A stretch of 61,148 bases of DNA from Syntrophomonadaceae bacterium (lineage in GTDB: Bacteria > Bacillota > Dethiobacteria > DTU022), in NCBI GenBank assembly GCA_007119965.1, contig SKOR01000016.1, positions 1-61,148 on the forward strand, read 5' to 3'. Under the pieces are notes generated by a model that was not told where the DNA came from, ran no database searches, and saw only the letters and a list, made by a program, of their open reading frames with translations. The position numbers were made by a program, and so were the translations under genes. Shown here in pieces: positions 41,286 to 50,252 of this stretch (its first letter is position 1; every line of letters starts with the position of its first letter).

Positions 41286-42392
41286 ATGAAAAAAGAAAAT
41301 TATCAGATCATCTACCACAACGCACTAAATCATCTTACTATTCTCGGGCCACGGCGCATTGCGGCCCTGCTCGGGCATTTTGGATCCGCAAAGGCTGCCT
41401 GGGAAGCTGCTCCGGAAGAAATTGCAGCCGTAATAGGACTGCACCAAAGTGCCAATAAAATTGAACAGGAACGCTTAAAACTGGATCCGCATAAGCTTTG
41501 GGACCGCCTGGAAAAACAGAAGATAAGCTGCGTTTCACCCGATTGCCCCGGTTATCCCTCACTGCTGAATCAGATTTCCGGCCCGCCATTTTTATATTAC
41601 CGCGGCTCCCTGCAAAAGATTGAGCAGCCGGCAGTGGCTATCGTCGGCAGCCGCCGCTGCACTTTCTATGGGCGGGAGATCGCCCGGCGGCTGGCTGCCG
41701 AGCTGGCAAGTGCGGGTGTATCGGTAGTTAGCGGCATGGCGATGGGGATTGACACAGCAGCTCACCAGGGTGCCCTTGAAAACAGCGGCTATACCGTGGC
41801 GGTGCTCGGCTGCGGGGTCGATTATTGCTATCCCCGCAGCAACGCTGAATTAATGGGACAGATTATTGCCGCGGGTGGCATAGTAAGCGAATTTCCGCCG
41901 GGCACCGGGCCGCGCCCGGCTCATTTCCCTCAGCGCAACAGGATTATCAGCGGCCTGTCGCTGGGCAGTGTAGTTGTCGAGGCCACGGCGAAAAGCGGCG
42001 CCCTGATTACCGCAAATTTTGCCCTTGAGCAGAACCGCGAAGTGTTTGCTGTGCCGGGTAATGTTGGCAGCCCCTACAGCCTCGGCTCTCACCGTTTGAT
42101 CAAAGAGGGCGCCAGGCTGGTCGAGTCTGCCGGCGATATCCTCGAAGAGCTCTTCATCCCCGCTTCCCCGGGGCTGCCGTACGAACAGCAGCTCAGCCTG
42201 GACGAAGTCGGTTTAAACCTGACCGGGGATGAGAAAGCCCTTTTGAATATAATTCCCTATCAGCCGATGCATATCGACAATATAATCCGCCAGGGCGGCA
42301 TTAAAGCATCAGAAGCGAGCGCCCTGCTTCTTTCACTGGAGCTGAAAAAGTCGATCCGCCAGACGCCGGGAAAATATTTTAGCAGAATCTGA
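41286..42392 (+). CDS. dprA: DNA processing protein DprA (Smf)
   Basis: Binds incoming single-stranded DNA and loads RecA during transformation. The Rossmann core is clear: VAIVGSRRCTFYGREIARRL, SGMAMGIDTAAHQGAL, AVLGCGVDYCYPRSN, FPPGTGPRPAHFPQRNRIISG and SGALITANFALEQNREVFAVPG. An N-terminal SAM-like HhH part and a C-terminal winged helix flank it. 368 residues. In Bacillus topA and trmFO follow dprA; here xerC follows after 149 bp. Confidence 0.94.
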   Translation: MKKENYQIIYHNALNHLTILGPRRIAALLGHFGSAKAAWEAAPEEIAAVIGLHQSANKIEQERLKLDPHKLWDRLEKQKISCVSPDCPGYPSLLNQISGPPFLYYRGSLQKIEQPAVAIVGSRRCTFYGREIARRLAAELASAGVSVVSGMAMGIDTAAHQGALENSGYTVAVLGCGVDYCYPRSNAELMGQIIAAGGIVSEFPPGTGPRPAHFPQRNRIISGLSLGSVVVEATAKSGALITANFALEQNREVFAVPGNVGSPYSLGSHRLIKEGARLVESAGDILEELFIPASPGLPYEQQLSLDEVGLNLTGDEKALLNIIPYQPMHIDNIIRQGGIKASEASALLLSLELKKSIRQTPGKYFSRI

Positions 42393-42495
42393 TAAAAAAA
42401 TGTGCCCGTTAAGCCTGTAAACGAGGTGGCGGAGAGGGCAAAAAGTAAAGTTGAATTTGAATAGCTGGAATTTTTTAAAAAACAATGCTATTTGC

Positions 42496-42524
42496 TTGCA
42501 TATGAATATTAGTTGTGTTAGGAT
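42496..42524 (+). promoter_or_regulatory. Candidate promoter of xerC-hslVU-codY
   Basis: TTGCAT (42496-42501), a 17-nt spacer and TAGGAT (42519-42524), about 18 bp before the xerC start. It would drive the four-gene unit apart from dprA. Confidence 0.5.
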
Positions 42525-42541
42525 AATATGGGTGTTGCGTG

Positions 42542-43444
42542 ATGACTGTATATGATTGGCTGGAACGGTTCATGGCTTACCTGTATATTGCTAAAAACGC
42601 TTCACCGTTAACCCTGCAGGCTTACCGGAGCGATATTTTGCAGTTCCTCGAGCTTGAGGGTGACAATGTTGATGATCTGCAGGCTACGGATCACCAGACG
42701 CTGCGCCGCTTTCTGGCCATGTTAAAGAATAAGGGCTACACCCGGCGCTCGATTGCGCGTAAATTATCAGCAACGCGTTCTTTTTTATTTTTTTTACAGA
42801 GAGAAAATTTTGTCAGCGGGGCAAAATGGTCGACTGTTGCCCGGCCGAAGCAGGAAAAAACCCTGCCCAGGTTTTTATATTATCATGAAGTTGCCGCTTT
42901 ACTGGAAGCGCCGGACGGCGGCACCGCCCTGGGTTTGCGCGATCGGGCCATGCTGGAGCTGCTCTACTCATCGGGCCTGCGGGTCAGTGAACTTGTCAGC
43001 TTGAACATTCATTCCCTGCAGCTGGAAGATCGCCTGGTTAAAGTATACGGCAAAGGCAGGAAGGAAAGAATTATACCGATGGGAACCGTTGCCGCGGCCA
43101 TGATTAAAAAATATATCAAAAATGCCCGTCCCGTTTTGGCTGCGCTGGAGAAAGAGGGGCGGACTTACAGTGAACTGTTCTTAAATAAGTGGGGCAAACC
43201 GATCAGCGACCGCGGTATGCGCTATAATTTTCAGAAGTATATCAGGCAGGTCTCTTACAAAGTGGGTATCACACCGCACTCTCTGCGGCATTCATTTGCG
43301 ACACACATGTTGGATGCGGGCGCTGATTTGAGGGTGGTCCAGGAACTTTTAGGACACGTAAGCATATCCACCACCCAGATATATACGCACGTAACCAAGG
43401 AGCGGCTCGGGGAAGTATACAGGGCATCTTTTCCGCGAAAATAA
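42542..43444 (+). CDS. xerC: Tyrosine recombinase XerC (CodV)
   Basis: Resolves chromosome dimers at dif with a partner recombinase. It has an N-terminal SAM-like core-binding domain (2-90) and a catalytic domain with the Arg in SSGLRVSEL, HSLRHSFATHML, LLGHVSISTTQIYTH and nucleophile Tyr281. 300 residues. ATG 42542 or GTG 42539 may start it; the SD is weak. Position before hslV marks it as the codV orthologue and not an integrase; no att sites or cargo are near. Confidence 0.92.
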   Translation: MTVYDWLERFMAYLYIAKNASPLTLQAYRSDILQFLELEGDNVDDLQATDHQTLRRFLAMLKNKGYTRRSIARKLSATRSFLFFLQRENFVSGAKWSTVARPKQEKTLPRFLYYHEVAALLEAPDGGTALGLRDRAMLELLYSSGLRVSELVSLNIHSLQLEDRLVKVYGKGRKERIIPMGTVAAAMIKKYIKNARPVLAALEKEGRTYSELFLNKWGKPISDRGMRYNFQKYIRQVSYKVGITPHSLRHSFATHMLDAGADLRVVQELLGHVSISTTQIYTHVTKERLGEVYRASFPRK

Positions 43445-43462
43445 CAGGAAGGCGGCTGGCGA

Positions 43463-43993
43463 ATGTTTCAGGCTACAACAATACTGGCAGTAAAGATCGG
43501 CGATAAAGTCGCAGTGGCCGGAGACGGCCAGGTTACCTTCGGCAATAACACAATCATTAAAAACAGCGCTAAAAAAGTGCGCAGGCTTTACGAAGGGAAA
43601 GTGATCGTCGGCTTTGCCGGTGCCGCAGCAGATTCGCTGACCCTCTGTGAAAAATTTGAAGGAAAGCTTGAAAGTTACCAGGGCAACCTGGTCAGGGCGG
43701 CTGTTGAACTGGCCAAAGAGTGGCGCACCGACCGTGTCCTGAGAAGGCTTGAAGCCCTGCTTGTTGCGGCCAGCAGTGATAGCCTGCTGATGATTTCCGG
43801 GACAGGGGAAGTTATCGAACCTGATGATGGAATCGCCGCAGTCGGATCGGGCGCCCCCTATGCCCTTGCTGCAGCCAGGGCCCTTCTGCGCAATGCCGAT
43901 CTCCCACCCGGAAAAATAGCTGCTGAAGCGCTTAACATCGCTTCGGAGATCTGTATTTATACCAACGATGCAATCATTATAGAGGAACTGTAG
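43463..43993 (+). CDS. hslV: ATP-dependent protease subunit HslV (ClpQ/CodW)
   Basis: The proteasome-like peptidase of the HslUV complex. Removal of MFQA would expose Thr5 of [23 protein letters not shown] as the N-terminal nucleophile. GGIxAVGSG appears as [19 protein letters not shown]. 176 residues. Bacillus CodW has an N-terminal Ser; this protein keeps the Thr of most HslVs. It lies 18 bp after xerC and 16 bp before hslU. Confidence 0.95.
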   Translation: MFQATTILAVKIGDKVAVAGDGQVTFGNNTIIKNSAKKVRRLYEGKVIVGFAGAAADSLTLCEKFEGKLESYQGNLVRAAVELAKEWRTDRVLRRLEALLVAASSDSLLMISGTGEVIEPDDGIAAVGSGAPYALAAARALLRNADLPPGKIAAEALNIASEICIYTNDAIIIEEL

Positions 43994-44009
43994 AAAGGTT
44001 GTTTGCACT

Positions 44010-45431
44010 ATGTCAACAGAAGAACTGACACCGCGTGAAATAGTAGATGAGTTAAACCGCTATATTATTGGGCAGGAAGACGCTAAACGCTGCGTTGCCG
44101 TAGCTTTAAGGAACAGGTACCGCCGCAAGATGCTTCCCGATGAATTGCAGGAAGAAATTATTCCTAAGAATATTGTTATGATCGGAGCGACCGGGGTCGG
44201 TAAAACTGAAATAGCCAGGCGCCTGGCCCGCCTGGTCAATGCCCCTTTTGTTAAGGTTGAGGCTACCAAATTTACCGAAGTCGGTTACGTCGGCCGTGAT
44301 GTTGAGTCGATGATCCGCGATCTAGTTGAAACATCTGTCAGGATTGTCAAGGGCGAGCGGATGCTGGAAGTTAAGGACAGGGCGATAAAGAATGCCAACG
44401 ACCGAATTGTTGAAACCATTGCTCCCCTGCCGCAAAAGAAAAGGCGTTCCGCCAACCCCCTGGGTTTTCTTTTCCAGGCTGCACCGGTGCAGGAAGAGAG
44501 CAGTCCTGCCGAGGATACTACTTTTACCGAAAGAATGCAGCAGGCCAGGGAGGAGCAGAAAAAAGTAAGAGAACGCCTCCTCAATGGCAAATTGGAAAAG
44601 CAGATGGTGGAAATAGAGGTTGAAGAAAGCAGACCGCAGATGATGGACATGTTTTCGGGGCAGGGTATGGAAGAAATGGGCATGAATTTACAGGACATGT
44701 TAGGTAACATAGTTCCCCCGAAAAAGAAAAAAAGAAAAGTCACTGTGGCGGAAGCAAGAAAAATCCTGGAACAGGAAGAAGCACAGCGTTTAATTGACAT
44801 GGATGCGGTTACTGGTGATGCTTTGAAAAGAGCGGAGCAGTTGGGAATTATATTTCTTGACGAAATTGACAAAATTGCCGGTAAAGATTATCATGGATCT
44901 GGTCCCGACATATCAAGAGAAGGGGTTCAACGCGACATATTACCGATCGTAGAAGGATCAACAGTTGTAACCAAGTACGGTCCGGTAAAAACAGATCACA
45001 TTCTTTTCATTGCTGCAGGGGCTTTTCATACAACCAAGCCTTCTGATTTAATACCAGAACTTCAGGGCAGGTTCCCAATCAGGGTTGAACTTGACAGCCT
45101 GACTGAAGAAGATTTTAAAAAAATCTTAACAGAGCCGAACAATGCCTTGATTAAACAATACTCTGCATTGTTGGGAACGGAAGGAGTGAAATTAAATTTT
45201 ACCGGGGAGTCGATTGAAGAGATAGCTCAAACAGCTTGCTACCTAAACCAGGAGATGGAGAATATAGGGGCACGCCGCTTACATACAATTATGGAAAAAG
45301 TGCTCGAAGAGCTGTCGTTCGATCTGCCCAGCAGTGATGTCCCGGAGGAATTAACGGTAGATCGGGAATATGTTCAGGACAAGCTGCATAAGGTAGTTAA
45401 AGATAAAGATTTAAGTAAATATATTTTATAA
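44010..45431 (+). CDS. hslU: ATP-dependent protease ATPase subunit HslU (ClpY)
   Basis: The AAA+ unfoldase partner of HslV. It starts [21 protein letters not shown]; Walker A GATGVGKT is at residues 59-66, Walker [13 protein letters not shown], and the I domain is about 110-240 with a lysine-rich [14 protein letters not shown] at its end. The pore motif GYVGRDVES and the C-terminal KYIL that inserts into HslV are present. 473 residues. From about base 44,880 the third codon positions become more A/T-rich than in the first half. Confidence 0.95.
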   Translation: MSTEELTPREIVDELNRYIIGQEDAKRCVAVALRNRYRRKMLPDELQEEIIPKNIVMIGATGVGKTEIARRLARLVNAPFVKVEATKFTEVGYVGRDVESMIRDLVETSVRIVKGERMLEVKDRAIKNANDRIVETIAPLPQKKRRSANPLGFLFQAAPVQEESSPAEDTTFTERMQQAREEQKKVRERLLNGKLEKQMVEIEVEESRPQMMDMFSGQGMEEMGMNLQDMLGNIVPPKKKKRKVTVAEARKILEQEEAQRLIDMDAVTGDALKRAEQLGIIFLDEIDKIAGKDYHGSGPDISREGVQRDILPIVEGSTVVTKYGPVKTDHILFIAAGAFHTTKPSDLIPELQGRFPIRVELDSLTEEDFKKILTEPNNALIKQYSALLGTEGVKLNFTGESIEEIAQTACYLNQEMENIGARRLHTIMEKVLEELSFDLPSSDVPEELTVDREYVQDKLHKVVKDKDLSKYIL

Positions 45432-45461
45432 ATATAAAGTGACGAAAGGTGGGTGAAAGAC

Positions 45462-46256
45462 GTGATTTCTTCTCCATTGCTTGAGAAGACTCGTCGTATC
45501 AACAAGATTTTACAGAAAAGTGCAGGCAAACATGTTGATTTTAAGGAAGTAGCCGAAGTCCTTAAAAATGTTATTCACGCCAATGTGTATATTGCCGATC
45601 AGCAGGGAGTAATCCTTGGTTGGTCCCTGGTTGATGAGTTCGAATGTGAATTAATGGTAAATAACGTCCTCGAAAGCGGTCAGTTCCCTGAAGATTATAA
45701 CGAATTCCTGCTTAGAGAAGACGAATCCAGGGTTAACCTGCGTCAGAAGACGAATGATTGCGTATTTCTGGATAACGAAAGATGCCTCTTTGCAAACAAG
45801 ATCACCACTATTATCCCGATTCTCGGTGGCGGTGAGCAGATCGGCACCCTGCTTCTGGCCCGCTTCAACGAACTGTTTGATGCCGAAGACCTGATCCTGG
45901 CTGAAACAGGCGCAACAGTCGTCGGAATGGAGATCCTGAGGGCAAGAACAGATATTATCGAAGAGGATGCCCGCAATAAGGCTGTCGTTCAACTGGCTGT
46001 AGCTACCCTTTCTTATTCGGAGCTCGAAGCAGTTGAACATATCTTCGAAGAACTGGGCGGAACAGAAGGTCTGCTGGTTGCCAGTAAAATTGCCGACCAG
46101 CTGGGTATTACCCGTTCGGTAATAGTCAACGCCCTGCGTAAATTCGAAAGTGCCGGGGTAATCGAATCGCGTTCTCTTGGCATGAAAGGAACCTATATTA
46201 AAGTTCTGAACCCATTCCTGCTTGATTACCTGGCCAAGAAATCAAAGTCCTATTAA
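45462..46256 (+). CDS. codY: GTP- and branched-chain amino acid-sensing regulator CodY
   Basis: The global nutrient repressor of Firmicutes. It has an N-terminal GAF-type sensor (about 1-155, with [20 protein letters not shown] and [15 protein letters not shown]) and a C-terminal winged HTH ([21 protein letters not shown], then [15 protein letters not shown]). 264 residues from GTG 45462, which AAAGGTGGG precedes; GTG 45453 overlaps that SD. cimA and the peptide transporter in this window are the kinds of genes CodY controls, but no clear CodY box is seen beside them. Confidence 0.95.
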   Translation: MISSPLLEKTRRINKILQKSAGKHVDFKEVAEVLKNVIHANVYIADQQGVILGWSLVDEFECELMVNNVLESGQFPEDYNEFLLREDESRVNLRQKTNDCVFLDNERCLFANKITTIIPILGGGEQIGTLLLARFNELFDAEDLILAETGATVVGMEILRARTDIIEEDARNKAVVQLAVATLSYSELEAVEHIFEELGGTEGLLVASKIADQLGITRSVIVNALRKFESAGVIESRSLGMKGTYIKVLNPFLLDYLAKKSKSY

Positions 46257-46281
46257 AGGCCGGTAACAATATTATATTATT

Positions 46282-46324
46282 AAATAAGAGGCGGGCCTCG
46301 TTTTATGCGGCCCGCCTCTTATTT
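46282..46324 (+). terminator. Strong terminator after codY
   Basis: AAATAAGAGGCGGGCC (46282-46297) and GGCCCGCCTCTTATTT (46309-46324) form a perfect 16-bp stem ending in a T-rich arm. It closes the xerC-hslVU-codY unit. Confidence 0.9.
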
Positions 46325-46433
46325 GCAAAAAAAATGATATTTTTACGAGATCAATAAAGGATTTTATCTGGGCTGTGAGAAATAATAACTCTTATTCATA
46401 AAGTCATTATAATATATTTTCAGGAGGTAAGAG

Positions 46434-48215
46434 ATGACCCATAAAGACCTTAACGAAGAGAGCCAGAAGAAACCGGTAATTATAAGCAAACCCGACGATT
46501 CAATTAAATTGGAACCGCTGCTTACAAGCATCAGTCGGGTTGCCGAAGGGGCCAACACAATTACTTTTGTCGGTTCTGCCGCAGGAAACGATGATAAAAA
46601 GGCAGTCACCCTGACCTGGGGAGAGCTGCACCTTGATGCTAAGGCGGTAGCGGCCAACCTGCAGGCTAAAGGGGTAAAGCCGGGAGACCATATTGCCCTG
46701 CTCGGACCGACTACCCGAAACCTGGTTACTGCTATCCAGGCTGTGTGGCTTTGCGGTTCCAGCGTCAGTATGCTCCCGATTCCGATGCGTTTTAGTTCTG
46801 TTGAAGAGTTTGCCAGCCAAACACGGGCCCTTATGAATCATGGTGATATCAGTCTTCTTTTGCTCGATCCTGCCCTGGCTGCTTTTCATGAAACCAAACC
46901 CGGAGATCCGCCGGTCGTGCTGCTTGATGAGCTTGAATCGCAGGAAGGACGGCCGGCTGCGGCAGACTATACAGAGGTGCCTTATGATCCGGAACGTTTA
47001 GCGATCCTTCAGTTTACATCAGGTTCGACATCCAGCCCGAAAGGTGTAATGCTGCCCAACCGGAACCTGGAGGCAAATATATTCGGCATGATCGAAGCGG
47101 CAGAGATTGTCCCGGAGGATACATTTGTATCATGGCTGCCCCTGTATCACGATATGGGCCTGGTAGGGCTTTTAGCCGTTCCGATGGTCAGCGGTTGCAA
47201 CCTCGTTTTAGCATCACCGCAGGATTTTCTTTCCCGGCCGGCTGATTGGCTGTGCTGGATGCATGATTATAATGGCACGGTTACTTCCGGCCCCAACTTC
47301 TCATGGGTCCTGGCTGCCAGGGCTTTTCGCCGCTTGACCGATAAGGGGGACATCCTGGACCTGTCCAGGATTCGCCTCGCCCTCAACGGGGCTGAACCGG
47401 TAGACCCCGGGGTGGTGGAAACTTTAATTGAATCTGCTAAACCGCATGGCTTCAGGAGTGAAGCAGTTTTCTGCGCCTTCGGTATGGCTGAATTGTCTCT
47501 CGGCGGAACATTTCCCCCGCCATTCAGGGGTATGGCTACCGATAACGTAGATCGCAATACGCTTGAAACTAAAAGGCTGGCCCGGCCTGTCAGCGATGGC
47601 CAAGAAGGCTCCCGCCGGTTTCCTCTTCTCGGAACACCGATTCCCGGCCTTGAAATGCGTATACGCGACAAGGCCACGGGTGGTATCAGGGGTTTGCGGG
47701 AAGTTGGCGAACTTGAAATAAGGGGCACATCTGTAATGAAAGGTTACTACAAGCGTCCCGAACTGAACAAAGATCTTTTTGATGACGGGTGGCTGAAAAC
47801 CGGTGACCTGGCCTATTTTGTGGAAGGCCCTGACGGGGGGCCGCCTGAGCTGGTTCTCTGCGGCAGACTTAAAGATGTGATCATTATTGCGGGTCGCAAT
47901 ATTTTCCCCGAAGATATCGAGAGGACTGTTGGTGTGGTTGAGGGAGTGCGGGCCGGCAATGTCATTGCTTTTGGCGTGGAGGGTAATAAACGCAAAGAAA
48001 CAATCGTTGTAGTAGCCGAAGTGCGGGCTGAAGATCCTGAAGCTGTCCGAAGGAGCATCCGCGAGCAGGTAGTTGGGATCGTTGGTTTCCCGCCCCGTGA
48101 TATAATGATGGTTCAGCCGGGGACGCTGCCAAAAACCAGTTCGGGCAAGCTTCAGCGGACCCTGTGCCGTAAACAGTATCTCGAAAATGAGCTGAAAACC
48201 CTGGAGCCGGCTTAA
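46434..48215 (+). CDS. Fatty acyl-AMP ligase-like / acyl-CoA synthetase family protein
   Basis: A 593-residue adenylate-forming enzyme (ANL superfamily). A3 is FTSGSTSSPKGVMLPNRN; the LPLYHDMGLVGLL segment and FGMAELSLGGTF are like fatty acyl-AMP ligases (FAAL), which make acyl-adenylates for carrier proteins, more than like CoA ligases. A7-A8 read KTGDLAYFV and GRLKDVIIIAGRNIFPEDIE, and the catalytic Lys is in KTSSGKLQR. AGGAGG precedes the ATG. It stands alone between two terminators, with no PKS/NRPS or ACP next to it, so the acceptor is unknown. Confidence 0.8.
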   Translation: MTHKDLNEESQKKPVIISKPDDSIKLEPLLTSISRVAEGANTITFVGSAAGNDDKKAVTLTWGELHLDAKAVAANLQAKGVKPGDHIALLGPTTRNLVTAIQAVWLCGSSVSMLPIPMRFSSVEEFASQTRALMNHGDISLLLLDPALAAFHETKPGDPPVVLLDELESQEGRPAAADYTEVPYDPERLAILQFTSGSTSSPKGVMLPNRNLEANIFGMIEAAEIVPEDTFVSWLPLYHDMGLVGLLAVPMVSGCNLVLASPQDFLSRPADWLCWMHDYNGTVTSGPNFSWVLAARAFRRLTDKGDILDLSRIRLALNGAEPVDPGVVETLIESAKPHGFRSEAVFCAFGMAELSLGGTFPPPFRGMATDNVDRNTLETKRLARPVSDGQEGSRRFPLLGTPIPGLEMRIRDKATGGIRGLREVGELEIRGTSVMKGYYKRPELNKDLFDDGWLKTGDLAYFVEGPDGGPPELVLCGRLKDVIIIAGRNIFPEDIERTVGVVEGVRAGNVIAFGVEGNKRKETIVVVAEVRAEDPEAVRRSIREQVVGIVGFPPRDIMMVQPGTLPKTSSGKLQRTLCRKQYLENELKTLEPA

Positions 48216-48223
48216 ATTATTTT

Positions 48224-48248
48224 CCGGCACACAGGAATGCTGTGCCGG
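48224..48248 (+). terminator. Hairpin just after the acyl-AMP ligase-like gene
   Basis: CCGGCACA (48224-48231) pairs with TGTGCCGG (48241-48248), 8 bp with a 9-nt loop, directly after the stop codon. No T-tract follows; the second hairpin downstream is probably the main terminator. Confidence 0.5.
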
Positions 48249-48275
48249 TATAGCAAAGAATGAGAATTTTCGAAG

Positions 48276-48318
48276 AAGAGGGGAGCCCCGGCTTTAGAAG
48301 CCTGGCTTCCCTCTTATC
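48276..48318 (+). terminator. Second, stronger hairpin after the acyl-AMP ligase-like gene
   Basis: AAGAGGGGAGCC (48276-48287) pairs with GGCTTCCCTCTT (48304-48315) with one G-T wobble, and GGCTT/AAGCC extends it inside. The right arm and following bases are T-rich. The next 170 bp up to the QueG-like gene show nothing I can assign. Confidence 0.75.
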
Positions 48319-48490
48319 ATAGAGCAGCCGCCTGCGGCCTGGTATAGTATGTTTTAGTTCATTGAAGCAGGAACACAGCAATATGTTGTTGAAATATTCC
48401 TGACAATGGTTGTCTTAACTCAGCTGCCCGAAATCATATGAAAGCCAGGCGGCTGCAAAGACGCATTAATTAAAGGAAGGGGGTAATAAA

Positions 48491-49309
48491 ATGCCGGCCA
48501 GCAAAACGCCAGACAGTGCAGGTCTGCAAAACAGCCTGGACAGGTTTATTGACAATGATCGCGGCAATAAACTACCGAATGGTGAGCAGATTTTCAACCA
48601 CCCTTTAATTGGTTTTGCTTCTGCTGAAGATCCGATCTTCGGGGAGTTTAGAAATGAAGCTGTGATTGGGCCGCTGTTCCGTCCTCCCTGCAGCTGGTTT
48701 TCTGAAGCTGTTACGGTTATCTCTTACTTTTTGCCGTTCAGCGAATATATCCGCCGCTCAAACTACGATAACCTGCAGACTTCCCAGGAATGGCTGCACG
48801 GGCGGTTTCTCGGTGAAAAATTTAATCAGGCAGTAAGCCGTTTTCTGGTCAGTGAGCTCGAAAACAGTGGCGGAAAAGCAGTTGTCCCGGCCCTCGAGCC
48901 GGAATATTGTGCCGACTACCAGGCTTTCAGCAGCAACTGGTCAGAAAGGCATATTGCCTATGCCGCAGGACTTGGGTCGTTTGGCCTGAGCAGGGGCTTG
49001 ATTACAGAAAAAGGGCTCGCCGGACGTTTTGGCAGCATTATTACCGATTTGCGCTTTAAGGCTTCGCCCCGCAAGGCCGGAAACCCTTTTCAAAACTGCC
49101 CTTTCTTTGCAGATAAAAGTTGTGGGGTCTGTATTGACCGCTGCCCCTCGGGAGCGATTCAGGCACACGGTAAAGATAAATCTGCCTGCAACCGGTATAC
49201 CCGCATCGAAGATCATCTCAGGGAGATGCGCCTCAGGTATGGCTACGAACACAGCGTTTGCGGCAAATGCCAGGTAAATGTGCCGTGTGAAGATTGCATC
49301 CCCGGTTAA
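48491..49309 (+). CDS. QueG-related 4Fe-4S double-cluster protein
   Basis: A 272-residue protein with the core of epoxyqueuosine reductase-like proteins: AAGLGSFGLSRGLITEKGLAGRFGSIITDL followed by a ferredoxin-like module, CPFFADKSCGVCIDRCPSGAI, and a second Cys group CGKCQVNVPCEDC at the end. True QueG is about 380 residues and has HEAT-like repeats and a cobalamin site; these are absent or reduced here, so a reductase or corrinoid-activation role is possible but unproven. GGAAGGGGG precedes the ATG. A bacterioferritin gene follows. Confidence 0.7.
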   Translation: MPASKTPDSAGLQNSLDRFIDNDRGNKLPNGEQIFNHPLIGFASAEDPIFGEFRNEAVIGPLFRPPCSWFSEAVTVISYFLPFSEYIRRSNYDNLQTSQEWLHGRFLGEKFNQAVSRFLVSELENSGGKAVVPALEPEYCADYQAFSSNWSERHIAYAAGLGSFGLSRGLITEKGLAGRFGSIITDLRFKASPRKAGNPFQNCPFFADKSCGVCIDRCPSGAIQAHGKDKSACNRYTRIEDHLREMRLRYGYEHSVCGKCQVNVPCEDCIPG

Positions 49310-49311
49310 GC

Positions 49312-49340
49312 GGAGAACTGCAGGTTAGCTGAGCAGATCC
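49312..49340 (+). repeat. Intergenic structured repeat, partial copy D
   Basis: Only the 3' hairpin of the element is left: CTGC (49318-49321) and GCAG (49333-49336) around an 11-nt loop. The 19 nt at 49318-49336 are identical to copy B at 23846-23864. It sits directly after the QueG-like stop codon. Confidence 0.6.
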
Positions 49341-49379
49341 AATTGATAGGTCAATTTAATAAATGAGGAGGAATGATTG

Positions 49380-49907
49380 ATGAGTCGCGAAGAAAGGAAG
49401 AAAAAAGTAATTGAAGTCCTGAACAAGGCAAAATCTATGGAACTTCAGGCAATACACCAATATATGCACCAGCATTACCACCTGGACGATAAAGATTTCG
49501 GCGAGTTGGCGGCCAATGTGAAACTGATAGCTATTGACGAGATGAGGCATGCCGAGGAGCTGGCCGAGAGAATTAAGGAGCTGGGCGGAGAGCCGACCAC
49601 GGAATTGGACGGCCCGGTAGAAAAAGAGCAGGACGTGGAAGAGATATTTCCCTTCAATGTAGAGCAGGAAGATCAGGCCATCGAAGCATACAGCAAGTTC
49701 TTAGAGGTTTGCCGCGAAAATGGCGATAGCATCAGCGTGCGTTTATTTGAAACCATCATCGAACATGAGCAGGAGCACTTAAATTACTTTGACGATGTTG
49801 ACGAGCATATTAAAACTTTAGGTTCGTCATACCTTTCCCGGGTTGCCGGAACCAGTTCTGACACAGGTCCGGCTAAAGGTTTTGCTTTCCCGGATCAGGC
49901 ACAGTAG
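49380..49907 (+). CDS. bfr: Bacterioferritin
   Basis: A 175-residue ferritin-like four-helix protein that oxidises and stores iron. Ferroxidase ligands are seen: Glu21 (SMELQAIHQY), Glu54 and His57 in DEMRHAEEL, and the second E-x2-H in IEHEQEHLNYF. Met55 aligns with the haem-binding Met of bacterioferritins, which supports Bfr over plain ferritin. ATG 49380 has GAGGAGG 7 nt upstream; a TTG at 49377 is in frame. The C-terminal 20 residues are low-complexity. Likely role: iron and oxygen protection in an anaerobe. Confidence 0.85.
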   Translation: MSREERKKKVIEVLNKAKSMELQAIHQYMHQHYHLDDKDFGELAANVKLIAIDEMRHAEELAERIKELGGEPTTELDGPVEKEQDVEEIFPFNVEQEDQAIEAYSKFLEVCRENGDSISVRLFETIIEHEQEHLNYFDDVDEHIKTLGSSYLSRVAGTSSDTGPAKGFAFPDQAQ

Positions 49908-49938
49908 CTCTTATCCTGAAGGTCAGATCAGTTTTTCA

Positions 49939-49976
49939 AAAACAGCCCGGGCGGCAGTAGCTGCCCGGACTGTTTT
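49939..49976 (+). terminator. Terminator after bfr
   Basis: AAAACAG (49939-49945) pairs with CTGTTTT (49970-49976); inside, CCGGGC pairs with GCCCGG. The stem ends in TTTTG, so this is a convincing intrinsic terminator. Confidence 0.85.
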
Positions 49977-50252
49977 GTGGTGCGATGAAACCGGTCAAAA
50001 GGGGATGCGGGCGATTTACTGGAGAATTAATGCCGCCGGAAATCGCCGGCTCTCAGGGCCGGCCCAGACAGGGTTTTAATTTTAAAAGTCGATGCAGATT
50101 TGACCGGGTTTAGTATATAATACCTAATAGCAAGAAAAATCCCGGGCCCGGCTCGTGTTATTCATGCAGGGGTAAGCTTTAACATGGGCAGCCTAATATC
50201 CAGTCGCGGACATGCCGGGTACGGCTGTCGTTTGAAAGGAGCTTGATCAGGT
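49977..50252. other. Non-coding gap between bfr and the FAD oxidoreductase
   Basis: No convincing gene. It holds GC-rich inverted repeats (GCCGGC/GGCCGGC near 50045-50065) and, near 50102-50125, TTGACC and TATAAT that are only 10 nt apart, too close to form one promoter. The SD of the next gene, AAAGGAG, is at about 50235-50241. Confidence 0.5.

Noticed and set aside
42542-43444. Integrase of a mobile element
   Set aside because: The tyrosine recombinase sits in the conserved xerC-hslV-hslU-codY order, has XerC length and no att sites or cargo genes nearby.
43349-44008. Minus-strand open frame (219 codons) across xerC/hslV
   Set aside because: Overlaps two conserved genes on the opposite strand completely and has no recognisable feature.
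46418-46436. CodY-box-like sequence (ATTTTCAGGA) before the acyl-AMP ligase-like gene
   Set aside because: Only about 10 of 15 positions fit the CodY consensus and the match is mainly the ribosome-binding site.
47424-48230. Long minus-strand open frame (268 codons) within the acyl-AMP ligase-like gene
   Set aside because: Complementary to a clear ANL-family protein with all motifs in order; the antisense product shows no domain.
49843-50079. Plus-strand open frame overlapping the bfr end
   Set aside because: It runs through the bfr terminator hairpin, has no SD and no protein-like pattern.
50102-50125. TTGACC and TATAAT before the FAD oxidoreductase as one promoter
   Set aside because: The two boxes are separated by only 10 nt, too close for sigma-A recognition.
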